Shown here piece after piece: positions 1-5,471 of a stretch of 5,509 nucleotides of DNA. Numbering within the stretch: the stretch's first letter is position 1; each line of letters begins with the position of its first letter. The notes under the pieces are model-generated. The model was given only the letters and a program-made list of their open reading frames with translations, made no database searches and had not been told where the DNA came from. Origin of the DNA: Burkholderiaceae bacterium (lineage in GTDB: Bacteria > Pseudomonadota > Gammaproteobacteria > Burkholderiales > Burkholderiaceae_C); NCBI GenBank assembly GCA_031276435.1, contig JAISNB010000168.1:1-5509 (forward strand). Reading direction: 5' to 3'. A program made the position numbers and the translations under genes.

Positions 1-292
1 CCATATGTGCCACTTCGATCACTTTGTAGCGACAATGTTTGCTGCGGGTCTCCAGGCTGAAAACGATTCGCGCATACTCGCCATCGTCGCCAAGCGTTTT
101 TTCCAGCACTTCGTAGCGCGTCGGCTTGCAGATGCTGTAGGTTGAATTCCATTCAATTGTTTTGGTGCGCAGCGCGCTGGAACACGCCCGGCCCGTCCCC
201 TCGAACACGCCCGTAAACACGCCATCGCCTGCCATGAGGGCACTTGAAAAAATCCCGAGGCCCCAAAATGCCATGGCTCTCATTGCCAACAT
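1..292 (-). CDS. Secreted protein of unknown function, 3' end beyond the left edge
   Basis: The frame stays open from an ATG at 292 to the left edge, giving 97 complete codons with the C-terminus missing. The N-terminus looks like a Sec signal peptide: Arg5, then a hydrophobic stretch of about residues 6-21 (FWGLGIFSSALMA at its core), with plausible cleavage after Ala18 or Ala21. The visible mature part is short and mixed in charge, with three cysteines (Cys37, Cys55, Cys87) that could form disulfides in the periplasm. The start is set by an AAGGA Shine-Dalgarno 6 nt upstream; Met4 and Met7 are alternatives without such a site. It lies 59 nt after the preceding leftward gene, so co-transcription is plausible. 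I do not recognise the family. Export is well supported by the sequence, but function is unknown. Confidence 0.72.
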   Translation of the reverse strand, partial: MLAMRAMAFWGLGIFSSALMAGDGVFTGVFEGTGRACSSALRTKTIEWNSTYSICKPTRYEVLEKTLGDDGEYARIVFSLETRSKHCRYKVIEVAHM

Positions 293-298
293 GTCACG

Positions 299-303
299 TC
301 CTT
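299..303 (-). promoter_or_regulatory. Ribosome binding site that sets the start of the secreted protein
   Basis: Read on the minus strand this is AAGGA, followed by the 6-nt spacer CGTGAC and then ATG. It is a near-consensus Shine-Dalgarno at good spacing and selects the first of three nearby in-frame Met codons. Confidence 0.65.
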
Positions 304-351
304 TTCTTTGCAAATCCATTCCTCAATGGCCCAGCTGGCGGTGTTCAGCAA

Positions 352-732
352 TCAACGCAACGCATTTTCTTCCGGCATTCTTCCGCGCTCCAACATGACC
401 AGGAGCGCCGATCTGGCCGCCGCAATGACCGCGGCCCATTGCGGCAACTGGATGGCCGCGCGCGCATCCGTGATTGACTTGGGCGTTGCATCACAAAACA
501 CGTCAACCGCGCGGCTCACCCGGCAGATAAGCTCTTGTTCGGCCTCTGTAAAAACGGGTGGCAGATAAAGACCCGGTTCAAAAGGGGCTGGAACCCAATC
601 TTCCCAGCCATTGATCAATTCGTCCATTCCACAATCCGGTGGCGTGGTCTCACATTCAACCAGCCATTCCAGCATCTCGATGATTCGATTGCGCACCCGT
701 TGATCCACAATCTGCGGCGATGGATTTTCCAT
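352..732 (-). CDS. Small cytosolic protein of unknown function (start uncertain)
   Basis: From this ATG the product is 126 residues with no signal peptide and no clear membrane segment, so it is probably cytosolic. The N-terminal third looks helical and charged (QRVRNRIIEMLEWLVE). A Trp/Pro-rich acidic middle follows (INGWEDWVPAPFEPGLYLPP), and the C-terminal part is predicted helical with Ala-rich stretches (WAAVIAAARSALLVMLERG). Cysteines are at 28, 34, 69 and 79. The start is doubtful. This ATG has an AAAGAG element 6 nt upstream. Other in-frame ATGs lie at 765, 786 and 795 (the last with AGGA about 10 nt upstream), and the frame is open to a TTG at 852. It follows the pirin gene on the same strand and precedes the secreted protein gene. 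I do not recognise the family. The amino-acid composition looks protein-like, and I favour it over the frame read from about 873, which ends at 656. Confidence 0.66.
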   Translation of the reverse strand: MENPSPQIVDQRVRNRIIEMLEWLVECETTPPDCGMDELINGWEDWVPAPFEPGLYLPPVFTEAEQELICRVSRAVDVFCDATPKSITDARAAIQLPQWAAVIAAARSALLVMLERGRMPEENALR

Positions 733-887
733 ATTCCACTCTTTGAGGTTGTTCGAGGTTGCCATAGCACAACGACGCTCTTTCATGGCGTCCATTTTGC
801 CGCAATCCTGACGGCCACACACCAGCGCCGCGCGGCCCGCGATCACCAGCAAAGGCGTTTTGCGCCATGCTGGCGATCGCGTCGCTT

Positions 888-1589
888 TCAGCCCGCCAGG
901 TCGAACACCAGCACCTCGGCGTTTGTGTCGGCTTGCAGCGCGATGCGCGCCTCGGCTTGCAGCATTGCGGCGTCGCCTTCGGCCAGCGGCTGGCCGCAGG
1001 CGGTGACGCGCCCTTCGACCACATGCACGTAGGCTTTGCGGCCAGGCGCCAAGTCCAGTGCGGTTGCCTGTCCGGGCTGGAGCAGGCCCGCAAACAGCCG
1101 CGCGTCGGCGTGCAGCGTGAGCGATTGCTGCGCGCCGTCGGGCGATGCGATCAGGCGCAGGCGGCCCTGCTTTTCGGCGTCGGTAAAGCGTTTTTGCTCG
1201 TAGCCGGGGGCAATGCCTTTTTGTGCGGGCGTGATCCAGATCTGGAAGAAGTGGGTGCCTTCTTCGGTCGAGTGGTCGAACTCGCTGTGCTGCACGCCGG
1301 TGCCGGCGCTCATGCGCTGCACATCGCCCGGCACGATGATGTGCTCGTTGCCCATGCTGTCGCGGTGCGACAGCGCGCCGCGCTTGACGTAGCTGATGAT
1401 TTCCATGTCGCGGTGACCATGGCGACCAAAGCCGGTGCCGGGGCGGATGCGATCCTCGTTGATGACGCGCAGGTTGCCCCAGCCCATGAAACGCGGGTCG
1501 TAGTAGTCGGCAAACGAGAAGCTGTGGCGCGAGTCAAGCCAGCCATGGTTGGCGTGGCCGCGTTCTTCGGATTTGCGAACGGTGAGCAT
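888..1589 (-). CDS. Pirin-family protein (YhhW-like bicupin)
   Basis: The product is 233 residues, close to E. coli YhhW (about 231). The N-terminal cupin carries the pirin metal site at the expected spacing: His57 and His59 in GRHGHRDMEI, then His101 and Glu103 in GVQHSEF. Other family signatures are HGWLDSRHSFSFADYYDP near residue 15 and FFQIWI near 114. The second cupin spans about 150-230 (YVHVVEGRV near 187) and is shorter and less constrained. Family members bind Fe or another divalent metal. Some, including YhhW, have quercetin 2,3-dioxygenase activity in vitro, but the physiological substrate is usually unknown, and the same holds here. The start was chosen at an ATG with AAAGG 7 nt upstream rather than the upstream ATG at 1682, which would add 31 unrelated residues and overlap the operator. 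It is divergent from a LysR-type regulator, its likely controller. Family assignment is firm; reaction is inferred only. Confidence 0.95.
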   Translation of the reverse strand: MLTVRKSEERGHANHGWLDSRHSFSFADYYDPRFMGWGNLRVINEDRIRPGTGFGRHGHRDMEIISYVKRGALSHRDSMGNEHIIVPGDVQRMSAGTGVQHSEFDHSTEEGTHFFQIWITPAQKGIAPGYEQKRFTDAEKQGRLRLIASPDGAQQSLTLHADARLFAGLLQPGQATALDLAPGRKAYVHVVEGRVTACGQPLAEGDAAMLQAEARIALQADTNAEVLVFDLAG

Positions 1590-1596
1590 GATGAGA

Positions 1597-1601
1597 CCTT
1601 T
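1597..1601 (-). promoter_or_regulatory. Ribosome binding site that sets the pirin start
   Basis: The minus strand reads AAAGG, then TCTCATC, then ATG. The 7-nt spacing supports initiation at 1589 rather than at the in-frame ATG at 1682. Confidence 0.6.
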
Positions 1602-1678
1602 CTTGTCTTCAGTGTGTTTCGGATGCCTTCCAATGTAGGCGCGAATTCCTGGCCGGAAAGCTGGCAGCTTTGATGGCA

Positions 1679-1699
1679 TCATTCAAATAATTTGAATGA
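1679..1699. promoter_or_regulatory. Perfect 21-bp palindrome, probable LysR-type operator
   Basis: Two perfect 10-bp arms (left arm TCATTCAAAT) flank a single central A. The core TCAAAT-A-ATTTGA fits the T-N11-A dyad that LysR-type regulators recognise. It sits in the 128-nt gap between divergent genes, with its right edge 18 nt before the LysR gene ATG and its left edge 89 nt from the pirin ATG. The centre contains AATAAT (1686-1691), a 5 of 6 match to a rightward -10 box, so regulator binding could repress its own gene while controlling pirin. The symmetry and position are directly visible. Which protein binds is inferred from the adjacent regulator. Confidence 0.75.
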
Positions 1700-1717
1700 A
1701 AGCGTGGTTCCAATTCA

Positions 1718-2680
1718 ATGAACAAAGCCCATTCACAGCCCCGTGACGTGCTCACGCCCGACGCATTGGGCATGCTGGCGCAGGTGGCCCGCGCGGGCAG
1801 TTTTGCCGCCGCCGCGCGCCAGATGAATCTGGCTGCGAGCAGTCTGACCTACCGCGTGCGCCAGATCGAGGACGCGCTGGATGTGCTGCTGTTCGACCGC
1901 GGCAGCCGCCAGGCCCGGCCCACAGCGGCTGGCAGGGTGCTGTTGCAAGAAAGCGAGCGCCTGCTGACCGACATCGATGCCGTGGCCGGGCGCGTGCGCC
2001 ACATTGCCACCGGATGGGAGCCGCAATTGACGGTGATGGCCGACGGCGCGCTGTCGACCCAGACGCTGCTGGATCTGGCCGAAGCGTTTTACGCGCTTGG
2101 CGCGCCCACGCGCCTGAAATTGACCGAAGGCATTCTCAGCGGCCCCATGGACGCGCTGGCCGCAGGCCAGGCCGATTTGACGCTGGGCACGGCCACCACG
2201 CTGGAGCGGCGCGGTGGCCACTTGAGCGGCGTGCAGTGGCGCGCGCTGGGCCATCTGCGCTTCGTGTTTGTGGTGGCGCCACACCATCCGCTGGCGCTGG
2301 CCGCCGAGCCAATTGACGAGAGCGTGCTGCGCGCGCACCGCGTGGTGGCCGTGGCCGATACCGGCATGCGCGATCCCCTCAGCTACGGCCTGCTTGGCGG
2401 GCAGGAAGTGCTCAGCGTGCCCTCGCTGCAAATCAAAATGCAGGCGCAACTGCGCGGCCTGGGCTGCGGCTGGCTGCCCGAGCCGCTGGTGCGCCAGTCG
2501 CTGCGCGCGGGACTGCTGATTGCGCGGCGCGTGGCGCAGCCTGAACACAAGCTGCCCATGTTTGCCGCCTGGGGCGGCGCGCAGCGCGGCCAGCCGGGGC
2601 TGGCCTTGCAATGGTGGCTCGGCCAATTGGCAAGCCCCGTCACGCAAGCGGCCTTGCTTGGCGAACGGCCAGCCGTGTAG
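1718..2680 (+). CDS. LysR-type transcriptional regulator (YhaJ-like)
   Basis: The product is 320 residues, normal for LysR regulators. The winged helix-turn-helix covers about residues 13-72 (MLAQVARAGSFAAAARQMN, then SSLTYRVRQIEDALDVLLFDR, then a wing ending RPTAAGRVLL). The effector-binding domain covers about 102-300. The wording SFAAAA, SLTYRVRQIE and VLLFDR, the GW-x-x-x-L-T-V junction and the AVADT motif near 211 resemble E. coli YhaJ more than generic LysR proteins; this comparison is from memory. YhaJ is encoded beside the pirin gene yhaK, matching the layout here. The likely role is control of the divergent pirin gene and itself through the palindrome upstream. The effector is unknown; YhaJ has been linked to aromatic or quinol-type compounds. 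The ATG has no clear Shine-Dalgarno, but starting later would cut into the DNA-binding domain. The downstream oxidoreductase begins 35 nt after its stop. Confidence 0.93.
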   Translation: MNKAHSQPRDVLTPDALGMLAQVARAGSFAAAARQMNLAASSLTYRVRQIEDALDVLLFDRGSRQARPTAAGRVLLQESERLLTDIDAVAGRVRHIATGWEPQLTVMADGALSTQTLLDLAEAFYALGAPTRLKLTEGILSGPMDALAAGQADLTLGTATTLERRGGHLSGVQWRALGHLRFVFVVAPHHPLALAAEPIDESVLRAHRVVAVADTGMRDPLSYGLLGGQEVLSVPSLQIKMQAQLRGLGCGWLPEPLVRQSLRAGLLIARRVAQPEHKLPMFAAWGGAQRGQPGLALQWWLGQLASPVTQAALLGERPAV

Positions 2681-2715
2681 AGTGGATGCCCTGGCTTCAA
2701 CCCAAACGCCCCGCC

Positions 2716-3816
2716 ATGACACTTTGCCGCCGCACCACCACCACCACTTCATCCGCTGCCACCACCGCCGTCGCCGCCACGCGGCGCTTTGCCATCGTGG
2801 GCGCTGGCATTGCTGGCCTGGTCTGCGCCAGAACCCTCATGCAAGCGGGCTGCGACGTGCAGGTGCACGAGTCCGCGTCCCAACCTGGGGGCCGCCTGGC
2901 CACGCTTGAAACACCGTTTGGCAACTTTGACACCGGCACGCAATACTTCACCGTGCGCGACAGCCGCCTGACCCTGGCGCTGGAGCGCACCGCCCACGAC
3001 GCGGCGCGCCGCTGGAGCGCCAACGCCGTGCGCGTACTCGACGCGCAAGGCCGCGTCATAGAAGCCGCGCCCGCCAGCCATGAAGCGCACTGGGTCGGCC
3101 ACCCCGGCATGGCCGCCCTGCCCCTGTGCTGGGCGCGGCCCCTGATTGGCCAGGGCCGCCTGTACACCGACAGCCGCGTCACCGCCGTACAGCGCGACGC
3201 CATCCACGCCAACCGCTGGCAAATCCACACCGAAAACGCCCAGGGCGAAGCGCGCGTACTGGGCGGATTCGACGCCGTCATCTTCGCCACGCCGCATTCG
3301 CGCCTGCGCGAGGTGCTCCTCAAAAGCGCGCTGCACATCCCCTTGCTCAAAGAACTCGATCGCGTCGACGCCGCGCCTTGCTGGACCTTGCTGCTGGCCT
3401 TTCCCAACGCCGTCCAGCCCGGCCTGCAAACCCTGGGGCCGCAATGGAATGCCGCCTACAGCACACACCACCGCGTGGCCTGGCTGGCGCGCGAATCGTC
3501 CAAACCGGGCCGCGCGCCCATCGAACGCTGGACCGTCCAGGCCAGCACCGCCTGGTCGCGCGAACACCAGAGCGACGACGCCGAACGCGCGGCAGCCAAA
3601 CTGCTCAAGGCCTTTGGCGAAATCACAGGCATCCGCGCCACACCCGCCATGGCCCAAACCGTCTTTTGGCGCGACGCGCAAACCCTGCAACCGCTGGGCC
3701 AATCCTTTGTGTGGGACGCCGCGCTGAACCTGGGCGCCTGCGGCGACTGGTGCCTGGGCCGGCGCGTGGAAGATGCCTTCGTCTCCGGACTGGAACTGGC
3801 CCTGCACCTGGCCTGA
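2716..3816 (+). CDS. FAD-dependent NAD(P)-binding oxidoreductase, renalase-like (COG3380 type)
   Basis: The product is 366 residues. Residues 25-61 form an FAD-binding Rossmann unit: strand FAIV, GAGIAG at 29-34, acidic Glu52 at the end of the second strand, and GGRL at 58-61. FDTGTQYFT at 71-79 and the C-terminal GACGDWCLGRRVEDAFVSG (from residue 340) match the amine oxidase/renalase-like family annotated as predicted NAD/FAD-dependent oxidoreductases. Bacterial renalase relatives oxidise isomeric dihydronicotinamides; for this COG3380 branch the substrate is not established and I do not assign one. No signal peptide is evident, so it is probably cytosolic. About 24 residues precede the first strand, including a Thr/Ala/Ser-rich run coded by an ACC repeat, which is unusual. 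The start lacks a good Shine-Dalgarno. An in-frame ATG at 2686, 5 nt after the LysR stop, would add 10 residues. The tight spacing suggests co-transcription with the regulator gene. Confidence 0.87.
   Translation: MTLCRRTTTTTSSAATTAVAATRRFAIVGAGIAGLVCARTLMQAGCDVQVHESASQPGGRLATLETPFGNFDTGTQYFTVRDSRLTLALERTAHDAARRWSANAVRVLDAQGRVIEAAPASHEAHWVGHPGMAALPLCWARPLIGQGRLYTDSRVTAVQRDAIHANRWQIHTENAQGEARVLGGFDAVIFATPHSRLREVLLKSALHIPLLKELDRVDAAPCWTLLLAFPNAVQPGLQTLGPQWNAAYSTHHRVAWLARESSKPGRAPIERWTVQASTAWSREHQSDDAERAAAKLLKAFGEITGIRATPAMAQTVFWRDAQTLQPLGQSFVWDAALNLGACGDWCLGRRVEDAFVSGLELALHLA
2734..2747 (+). repeat. ACC trinucleotide repeat at the 5' end of the oxidoreductase gene
   Basis: Nearly five ACC units in tandem encode most of the Thr7-Thr11 run in the oxidoreductase. 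The number of units could vary by replication slippage, changing the linker by whole residues without a frameshift. Confidence 0.6.
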
Positions 3817-3885
3817 CCCCGCCCCCCTTTTCTGCGGCCAACCAGCGCGCCGCGCGCCCGCCGCCCGCCATCGCCCTTGCATGCC

Positions 3886-4779
3886 ATGTACATTGGCCGC
3901 TTTGCCCCATCGCCCACCGGGCCGCTGCACGCCGGATCCCTGGTAGCCGCGCTGGCCAGTTGGCTGGACGCGCGCGCATCCGGCGGGCGCTGGCTGGTGC
4001 GCATGGAAAACGTGGACACCCCGCGCTGCACCACCGACTGCGGCCAGCACATCTTGCGGCAACTGGCCGCCTGCGCGCTAACGCCCGACGCGCCAGTACT
4101 CTGGCAATCACAACGCGCCGCCCACTACCAGCGCGCGCTGCAAACCCTCATCCACAGCAGTTGCGCCTACCCGTGCGCCTGCTCGCGCCAGGACATCGAA
4201 ACCGCCCACGCCGCCCTGGGCCACCAACGCACGCGCGGCGCCGCCTGGCCCTACCCCGGAACCTGCCGACCCGAGCGCGGCGGCCTGCGTGGCCGCCCGG
4301 CGCGCGCCTGGCGCTACCGCGTACCCGACACCGCACGCGCGACAATCACCTGGCGCGACCGCCGCCTGGGCGCGCAAACCCAGAACGTGGCCGAACAAGT
4401 GGGCGACTTCGTACTGCGCCGCGCCGACGCACTGTGGGCCTACCAGCTTGCCGTAGTCGTCGACGATGCCGCGCAAGGCATCACGCACGTAGTCCGCGGC
4501 GCAGACCTGGCCGACAACACACCGCGCCAGATACTGCTGCAACAAAGCCTGCGCCTTGCCACGCCCCAATACCTGCACGTCCCCCTCATACTGGCCGCCG
4601 ACGGCGCCAAACTCAGCAAACAAAACGGCGCTGCCCCGCTCGATCTGCGCGACCCGGTCGCAGCCCTGGCGCAAGCCGCCCGCGCGCTCGGCCTGCAAAC
4701 CGGCGCGCCAGCCAGCACCAGCCTGCCCGACGCGCTGGCGCAATGGACCGCCGAATGGGCGGCGCGCTTTATCCGCTGA
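3886..4779 (+). CDS. gluQRS: Glutamyl-Q tRNA(Asp) synthetase
   Basis: The enzyme activates glutamate without tRNA and attaches it to queuosine at the wobble position of tRNA(Asp), in the cytosol. The 297-residue product is a glutamyl-tRNA synthetase catalytic core with no anticodon-binding domain, the normal YadB/GluQRS size. The sequence shows GRFAPSPTG at 4-12, the HIGH-like LHAGS with His15 and Gly17, VRMENVDTPR at 38-47, the zinc site Cys97/Cys99/Tyr123/Cys127, YQLAVVVDD at 186-194, VRGADL at 203-208 and the KMSKS-like KLSKQ at 242-246. All key elements are intact; the usual IED of the 38-47 motif reads MEN. An in-frame TTG at 3877 would add three residues; neither start has a clear Shine-Dalgarno. 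The gene begins 69 nt after the oxidoreductase stop, so read-through from that gene is plausible. Its presence implies that the host makes or salvages queuosine. No convincing rightward terminator follows the stop. Confidence 0.95.
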   Translation: MYIGRFAPSPTGPLHAGSLVAALASWLDARASGGRWLVRMENVDTPRCTTDCGQHILRQLAACALTPDAPVLWQSQRAAHYQRALQTLIHSSCAYPCACSRQDIETAHAALGHQRTRGAAWPYPGTCRPERGGLRGRPARAWRYRVPDTARATITWRDRRLGAQTQNVAEQVGDFVLRRADALWAYQLAVVVDDAAQGITHVVRGADLADNTPRQILLQQSLRLATPQYLHVPLILAADGAKLSKQNGAAPLDLRDPVAALAQAARALGLQTGAPASTSLPDALAQWTAEWAARFIR

Positions 4780-4966
4780 GCGCATTGCAGCCAGCGTTAC
4801 GCCCGGCCTTGAGACGCCCAACTTCGCAGAGCAAACAATCAGCGCCGCAACCAAAATTGGACTGGCTGTGCCTGCTGCCTCATTGCGGCAAACGCTGCGG
4901 CCAGCCAACCAGCGGCAGCGCACTTCACTGGCCCGCATCTGCCAATCCGCACAAAAAGTCAGTAGC

Positions 4967-4998
4967 AAAAATGAAAAGGCCGTTGCCGCGTGACGGCC
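4967..4998 (-). terminator. Leftward Rho-independent terminator-like hairpin
   Basis: On the minus strand a 6-bp stem GGCCGT/ACGGCC with a 9-nt loop (stem arms at 4993-4998 and 4978-4983) is followed by TTTTCATTTTT. That is a stem plus U tract acting leftward. No T tract follows on the plus strand, so it would not stop gluQRS transcripts by the standard mechanism. It would fit a leftward transcript arising to the right, or a guard against read-through into gluQRS. Confidence 0.5.
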
Positions 4999-5115
4999 AG
5001 CGAGCGCCGCGTCACACCAAAAGCGGTCTGCGCGCATGGGAGGGATTGAACACCTTCTTCTGGCGCGCAGTGCGCCTTGCACTTGCTGGCCAATTGTGCG
5101 ACCACAGCCTACCTT

Positions 5116-5152
5116 CCCGTCATGGCGAAGAGCGCAGCGACGCGGCAATCCA
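5116..5152. repeat. Degenerate copy of a widespread extragenic repeat
   Basis: The stretch GTCATGGCGAAGAGCG then CAGCGACGCGGCAATCCA closely matches a dispersed intergenic repeat seen in many bacterial genomes, usually written GTCATTGCGAGGAGCG and ending in GCGGCAATCC. Its translation, RHGEERSDAAIH, is a known spurious peptide from such copies. The ends are inverted (ATGGC at 5122-5126 against GCAAT at 5145-5149) with one mismatch where the common form has ATTGC. Identification rests on memory of the repeat, not on a search. Confidence 0.6.
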
Positions 5153-5272
5153 TTGACTTTCATTGGCGCGAAGCCCTGATTGCTCGCGCAGCCGCCTGCC
5201 TTCCTCTCTCCCTTTGAGGAAGAGAGTGCCCCCGGGCCTCTCTCCATCTCTCCCCCTTTGTTCCCTCTCCCC

Positions 5273-5298
5273 AACCCTCCCCCCAAGGGGGGAGGGTT
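5273..5298. repeat. Perfect 12-bp inverted repeat, 2-nt centre
   Basis: The left arm AACCCTCCCCCC (5273-5284) pairs perfectly with 5287-5298 around a central AA. It is the middle hairpin of the composite block. There is no U tract after it, so it is not a standard terminator. Confidence 0.85.
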
Positions 5299-5305
5299 CA
5301 ATTTG

Positions 5306-5333
5306 CGCCCCTCTCCGCTTGCGGAGAGGGGCG
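5306..5333. repeat. Perfect 13-bp inverted repeat, 2-nt centre
   Basis: The left arm CGCCCCTCTCCGC (5306-5318) pairs perfectly with 5321-5333 around a central TT. It lies 7 nt after the 12-bp inverted repeat and has the same architecture with a different arm sequence, as in a repeat family built from modules. Confidence 0.85.
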
Positions 5334-5386
5334 GGGGAGAGGATGGGGGCGAGAGAGGGCGGGCAAAAAAACAACACACACCCATC

Positions 5387-5423
5387 AAAAAGCGGAACTA
5401 TTTCACACTTTCCGCGTTTTTTT
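5387..5423. terminator. Bidirectional Rho-independent terminator candidate
   Basis: A run of five A leads into GCGGAA (5392-5397), a 12-nt loop, TTCCGC (5410-5415), one G and seven T (5417-5423). Read in either direction this gives a GC-containing stem followed by a U tract. The stem is only 6 bp and the loop long, so strength is uncertain. It could end transcripts crossing the repeat block from the left and leftward transcripts from beyond the right edge. Confidence 0.5.
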
Positions 5424-5435
5424 CGCTTCCGTCCA

Positions 5436-5464
5436 TTGCCAAACGTGAAAGCGCATGCTACTGT
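5436..5464 (+). promoter_or_regulatory. Possible sigma-70 promoter reading off the right edge
   Basis: TTGCCA (5436-5441, 5 of 6 to the -35 consensus) is followed after exactly 17 nt by TACTGT (5459-5464, only 3 of 6 to the -10). TGC directly before it gives the extended -10 TG-N motif. It lies just after a terminator and before at least 45 nt of gene-free sequence, which suits the start of a transcription unit outside the window. Confidence 0.35.
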
Positions 5465-5471
5465 GCATGCG
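5452..5471. repeat. Short inverted repeat framing the putative -10 box
   Basis: CGCATGC (5452-5458) and its complement GCATGCG (5465-5471) flank TACTGT exactly, so the arms bracket the putative -10 element. It could be a repressor operator. The 7-bp symmetry is real, the function inferred. Confidence 0.45.

Larger units (their letters stand above)
5204..5360. repeat. Composite hairpin repeat block, C/T-rich then G/A-rich
   Basis: The plus strand is almost all pyrimidine up to about 5285 and mostly purine from 5287 to 5360, broken by a short segment and a second palindrome. It contains three consecutive hairpins: 5204-5226 (10-bp stem, one mismatch, TTG loop), 5273-5298 and 5306-5333 (perfect stems). 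The flanks at about 5231-5258 and 5334-5363 are loosely inverted copies of each other. Such CCCTCTCC-type hairpin clusters are common dispersed intergenic repeats in Proteobacteria. No terminal direct repeats or transposase are seen. Confidence 0.65.

Noticed and set aside
656..1093. Leftward frame reading MAQNAFAGDRG and onward
   Set aside because: It overlaps the end of pirin and the 5' part of the small protein gene in another frame. The chosen frame continues to 352 with a more protein-like composition.
867..1673. Rightward open frame of 268 codons
   Set aside because: It is antisense to the pirin gene, whose metal site and length are fully conserved.
1733..2752. Leftward open frame of 339 codons
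   Set aside because: It is antisense to the LysR gene, rich in His, Gln and Arg as expected for the complement of this codon usage, with no family motif.
2520..2909. Five-histidine run (HHHHH) in an overlapping frame
   Set aside because: It is the off-frame reading of the ACC repeat in the oxidoreductase gene and not a metal-binding or tag sequence.
2749..4062. Leftward open frame of 437 codons
   Set aside because: It is antisense to the oxidoreductase gene, has Gly/Arg/Ala-rich composition and no domain signature.
3126..5156. Very long rightward open frame of 676 codons
   Set aside because: It overlaps the well-supported oxidoreductase and gluQRS genes in another frame, and its translation is dominated by Arg, Pro and Ala, typical of an off-frame reading of GC-rich DNA. 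It ends in the spurious repeat peptide.
5116..5160. Short peptide RHGEERSDAAIH as a coding end
   Set aside because: This peptide arises from translating a common dispersed DNA repeat and does not indicate a real protein.
4108..5388. Leftward open frame of 426 codons across gluQRS and the repeat block
   Set aside because: It is antisense to gluQRS, runs through low-complexity hairpins (PPPLSASGEG and PPPLGGGLG readings of the repeats), and has no recognisable domain.
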